From NCBI GenBank assembly GCA_963969495.1, contig OZ018331.1, positions 149,668,779 to 149,732,778 of the forward strand: a DNA stretch of 64,000 nucleotides, read 5' to 3'. The stretch is from Ceratothoa steindachneri (Eukaryota > Arthropoda > Malacostraca > Isopoda > Cymothoidae). This document shows positions 60,301-64,000 of this stretch, piece by piece (positions within the stretch are counted from its first letter, which is position 1; each line of letters opens with the position of its first letter). The notes beneath the pieces were generated by a model that worked only from the letters and a program-made list of their open reading frames with translations, ran no database searches and had not been told where the DNA came from. A program made the position numbers and the translations under genes.

Positions 60301-63300
60301 CCCCTTTTTATCCTGGTACAGCCCCTCCCCCAAAAATCCAGAGACCCGAACCTGCGAACTGAGGTCCAAGCCCCTTTTTATCCTGGTACAGCCCCTCCCC
60401 TCAAATCCAGAGCCTCGAACCTGCGAACTGAGGTCCAAGCCCCTTTTTATCCTGGTACAGCCCCTCCCCCCAAAATCCAGAGACCCGAACCTGCGAACTG
60501 AGGTCCAAGCCCCTTTTTATCCTGGTACAGCCCCTCCCCTCAAATCCAGAGCCTCGAACCTGCGAACTGAGGTCCAAGCCCCTTTTTATCCTGGTACAGC
60601 CCCTCCCCCCAAATCCAGAGACCCGAACCTGCGAACTGAGGTCCAAGCCCCTTTTTATCCTGGTACAGCCCCTCTCCCCCAAATCCAGAGACCCGAACCT
60701 TCGAACTACTGTCCAAGCCCCTTTTTATCCTGGTACAGCCCCTCCCCCCAAATCCAGAGACCCGAACCTGCGAACTGATGTCCAAGCCCCTTTTTATCCT
60801 GGTACAGCCGCTCTCCCCCAAATCCAGAGACCCGAACCTGCGAACTGAGGTCCAAGCCCCTTTTTATTCTGGTACAGCCCCCCCCTAAATCCAGAGATCC
60901 GAACCTGCGAACTGAGGTCCAAGCCCCTTTTTATCCTGGTACAGCTCCCCCCCCAATCCAGAGACCCGAACCTGCGAACTGAGGTCCAAGCCCCTTTTTA
61001 TCCTGGTACAGCCCCCCCCTTAATCCAGAGACTCCAACCTGCGAACTGAGGTCCAAGCCCCTTTTTATCGTGGTACAGCCCCCCCCCTTTAAAATCCAGA
61101 GACCCGAACCTGTGAACTGAGGTCCAAGCCCCTTTTTATCATGGTACAGCCCCCCCCCATCAATCCAGAGACTCGAACCTTTGAACTGAGGTCCAAGCCC
61201 CTTTTTATCCTGGTACAGCCCCTCTCCCCCAAATCCAGAGACCCGAACCTGCGAACTGAGGTCCAAGCCCCTTTTTATTCTGGTACAGCCCCCCCCCCTA
61301 AATCCAGAGATCTGAACCTGCGAACTGAGGTCCAAGCCCCTTTTTATCCTGGTACAGCCCCCCCCCAATCCAGAGACTCGAACCTGCGAACTGAGATCCA
61401 AGCCCCTTTTAATCCTGGTACAGCCCCTCCACCAAATCCAGAAACCCGAACCTGCGAACTGAGGTCCAAGCCCCTTTTTATCCTGGTACAGCCCCTCCCC
61501 CCAATCCAGAGACTCGAACCTGCGAACTGAGGTCCAAGCCCCTTTTTATCCTGGTACAGCCCCTCCCCCCAAAATCCAGAGACCCGAACCTGCGAACTGA
61601 GGTCCAAGCCCCTTTTTATCCTGGTACAGCCCCTCCCCCCAAAATCCAGAGACCCGAACCTGCGAACTGAGGTCCAAGCCCCTTTTTATCCTGGTACAGC
61701 CCCTCCCCTCAAATTTAGAGCCTCGAACCTGCGAACTGAGGTCCAAGCCCCTTTTTATCCTGGTACAGCCCCTCCCCCCAAAATCCAGAGACCCGAACCT
61801 GCGAACTGAGGTCCAAGCCCCTTTTTATCCTGGTACAGCCCCTCCCCTCAAATCCAGAGCCTCGAACCTGCGAATTGAGGTCCAAGCCCCTTTTTATCTT
61901 GGTACAGCCCCTCCCCCAAATCCAGAGACCCGAACCTGCGAACTAATGTCCAAGCCCCTTTTTATCCTGGTACAGACCCTCTCCCCCAAATCCAGAGACC
62001 CGAACCTGCGAACTGAGGTCCAAGCCCCTTTATATTCTGGTACAGCCCCCCCTAAATCCAGAGATCCGAACCTGCGAACTGAGGTCCAAGCCCCTTTTTA
62101 TCCTGGTACAGCCCCCCCCCCCAATCCGGAGACCCGAACCTGCGAACTGATGTCCAAGCCCCTTTTTATCCTGGTACAGCCCTCCCCCCTTAATCCAGAG
62201 ACTCCAACCTGCGAACTGAGGTCCAAGCCCCTTTTTATCGTGGTACAGCCCCCCCCTTTAAAATCCAGAGACCCGAACCTGTGAACTGAGGTCCAAGCCC
62301 CTTTTTATCCTGGTACAGCTCCTCCCCTCCCAAATCTAGAGACCCGAACCTGCGAACTGAGGTCCAAGCCCCTTTTTATTCTAGTACAGCCCTCCCCTCA
62401 ATCCAGAGACTCGAACCTGCGAACTGAGATCCAAGCCCCTTTTAATCCTGGTACAGCCCCTCCACCCAAATCCAGAGACCCGAACCTGCGAACTGAGGTC
62501 CAAGCCCCTTTTTATCCTGGTACAGCCCCTCCCCCCCAATCCAGAGACTCGAACCTGCGAACTGAGGTCCAAGCCCCTTTTTATCCTGGTACAGCCCCTC
62601 CCCCCAAAATCCAGAGACCCGAACCTGCGAACTGAGGTCCAAGCCCCTTTTTATCCTGGTACAGCCCCTCTCCCCCAAATCCAGAGACCCGAACCTGCGA
62701 ACTGAGGTCCAAGCCCCTTTTTATCCTGGTACAGCCCCTCCCCTCAAATCCAGAGCCTCGAACCTGCGAACTGAGGTCCAAGCCCCTTTTTATCCTGGTA
62801 TAGCCCCTCCCCCCAAAATCCAGAGACCCGAACCTGCGAACTGAGGTCCAAGCCCCTTTTTATCCTGGTACAGCCCCTCCACTCAAATCCAGAGCCTCGA
62901 ACCTGCGAACTGAGGTCCAAGCCCCTTTTTATCCTGGTACAGCCCCTCACCCCAAATCCAGAGACCCGAACCTGCGAACCGATGTCCAAGCCCTTTTTTA
63001 TCCTGGTACAGCCCCTCTCCCCCAAATCCAGAGACCCGAACCTTCGAACTAAGGTCCAAGCCCCTTTTTATCCTGGTACAGCTCCTCCCCCCAAATCCAG
63101 AGACCCGAACCTGCGAACTGATGTCCAAGCCCTTTTTATCCTGGTACAGCCCCTTTCCCCCAAATCTAGAGACCCGAACCTGCGAACTGAGGTCCAAGCC
63201 CCTTTTTATCCTGGTACAGCCCCTCCCCCCAATCCAGAGACTCGAACCTGCGAACTGAGGTCCCTGCCCCTTTTTATCCTGGTACAGCCCCTCCATCCAA

Positions 63301-64000
63301 AATCCAGAGACCCGAACCTGCGAACTGAGGTCCAAGCCCCTTTTTATCCTGGTACAGCCCCTCCCCCCAAAATCCAGAGACCCGAACCTGCGAACTGAGG
63401 TCCAAGCCCCTTTTTTTCCTGGTACAGCCCCTCCCCTCAAATCCAGAGCCTCGAACCTGCGAACTGAGGTCCAAGCCCCTTTTTATCCTGGTACAGCCCC
63501 TCCCCCCAAAATCCAGAGACCCGAACCTGCGAACTGAGGTCCAAGCCCCTTTTTATCCTGGTACAGCTCCTCCCCTCAAATCCAGAGCCTCGAACCTGCG
63601 AACTGAGGTCCAAGCCCCTTTTTATCCTGGTACAGCCCCTCCCCCCAAATCCAGAGACCCGAACCTGCGAACTGAGGTCCAAGCCCCTTTTTATCCTGGT
63701 ACAGCCCCTCTCCCCCAAATCCAGAGACCCGAACCTTCGAACTAAGGTCCAAGCCCCTTTTTATCCTGGTACAGCCCCTCCCCCCAAATCCAGAGACCCG
63801 AACCTGCGAACCGATGTCCAAGCCCCTTTTTATCCTGGTACAGCCCCTCTCCCCCAAATCCAGAGACCCGAACCTGCGAACTGAGGTCCAAGCCCCTTTT
63901 TATTCTGGTACAGCCCCCCCTAAATCCAGAGATCCGAACCTGCGAACTGAGGTCCAAGCCCCTTTTTATCCTGGTACAGCCCCCCCCTTAATCCAGAGAC
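57388..64000. repeat. ~69-bp satellite array, about 95 units, continuing past the window
   Basis: The unit reads AATCCAGAGACCCGAACCTG, CGAACTGAGGTCCAAGCCCC, TTTTTATCCTGGTACAGCCC, and a C-rich junction of variable length (about 5-18 C/T, then A). Unit length is mostly 68-71 bases, and differences fall mainly in the C-tract. Named variants are CCAGAGCCTCGAA (type b), CTTCGAACTAAGG (type c), AATCCTGG instead of TATCCTGG (type d) and CTGTGAACTG/ATCATGG (type e). Their order recurs: 59.70-60.13 kb repeats at 60.40-60.82 kb (694-base shift), and 62.74-63.16 kb at 63.44-63.86 kb (693-base shift), i.e. ten units. Many apparent open frames, mostly on the minus strand, arise only because 69 is divisible by three. 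Confidence 0.97.

Noticed and set aside
57388..64000. Dozens of 60-185 codon open frames of a Gly/Arg/Ser-rich repeat protein on both strands
   Set aside because: The ~69-bp unit keeps the frame every 23 codons; frames break wherever the C-tract length changes, and there is no common start, end or splice signal.

Overview
This window reads as non-coding eukaryotic DNA from an invertebrate with a large, repeat-dense genome. Open frames are short and broken. The sequence holds long (TA)n and (CA)n tracts, at least ten minisatellite arrays, several TIR-type DNA transposons, tRNA-headed SINEs, four or five kinds of non-LTR retrotransposon, Penelope-like elements (PLEs) and one LTR retrotransposon. 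The RTE-, I- and jockey-type LINE relics look, from memory, like families common in decapod crustaceans. That assignment is an inference without a database search. No ribosomal RNA, intact tRNA gene, operon or CRISPR array is visible.

Layout. 0-3 kb: AT-rich DNA, a (TA)n tract and a PLE relic on +. 3-6.3 kb: a jockey/I-type LINE relic enclosed by inverted ~180 bp repeats that each carry a hammerhead-like motif. 6.3-9.7 kb: a mariner-superfamily transposase relic (-), a 60-bp array and an RTE-type LINE relic with a possible 3' tail. 9.8-10.6 kb: a 762-bp element with ~115-bp TIRs and a 9-bp target duplication. 10.6-17.2 kb: mostly nondescript DNA with a 34-bp array, a GC-rich degenerate stretch and two SINE heads. 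17.3-19.95 kb: an A/C-rich LINE with a PHD-like finger, endonuclease, RT and a terminal zinc knuckle. 20.4-25.8 kb: three TIR elements and a 33-bp array. 27-29.9 kb: an I-type LINE with RT and RNase H. 30-30.9 kb: a homogenised 33-bp array. 31.99-32.26 kb (-): the only stretch that looks like an ordinary spliced exon. 33-36.9 kb: four minisatellites and a near full-length mariner-type transposase pseudogene. 37.4-41.2 kb: a multicopy-family pseudogene, a LINE 3' end, a PLE (-) and a CR1-like LINE. 45.8-46.4 kb: another 33-bp array. 47.17-55.09 kb: a Ty3/gypsy-type element on the minus strand, with LTRs, gag, protease-like and integrase segments, no recognised RT, and (TA)n tracts at both outer ends. 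55.2-56.65 kb: a PLE broken by an inversion, with a hammerhead-like motif downstream. 57.39 kb to the window end: a ~69-bp satellite with ~694-bp higher-order repetition.

The elements do not act together as a pathway; they are layers of nested insertion and local tandem amplification. The observations most worth a second look are the hammerhead-like motifs, the two different TIR elements that share an internal module, the LTR element between (TA)n tracts, the unrelated arrays that all have a 33-bp period, and the single exon candidate.
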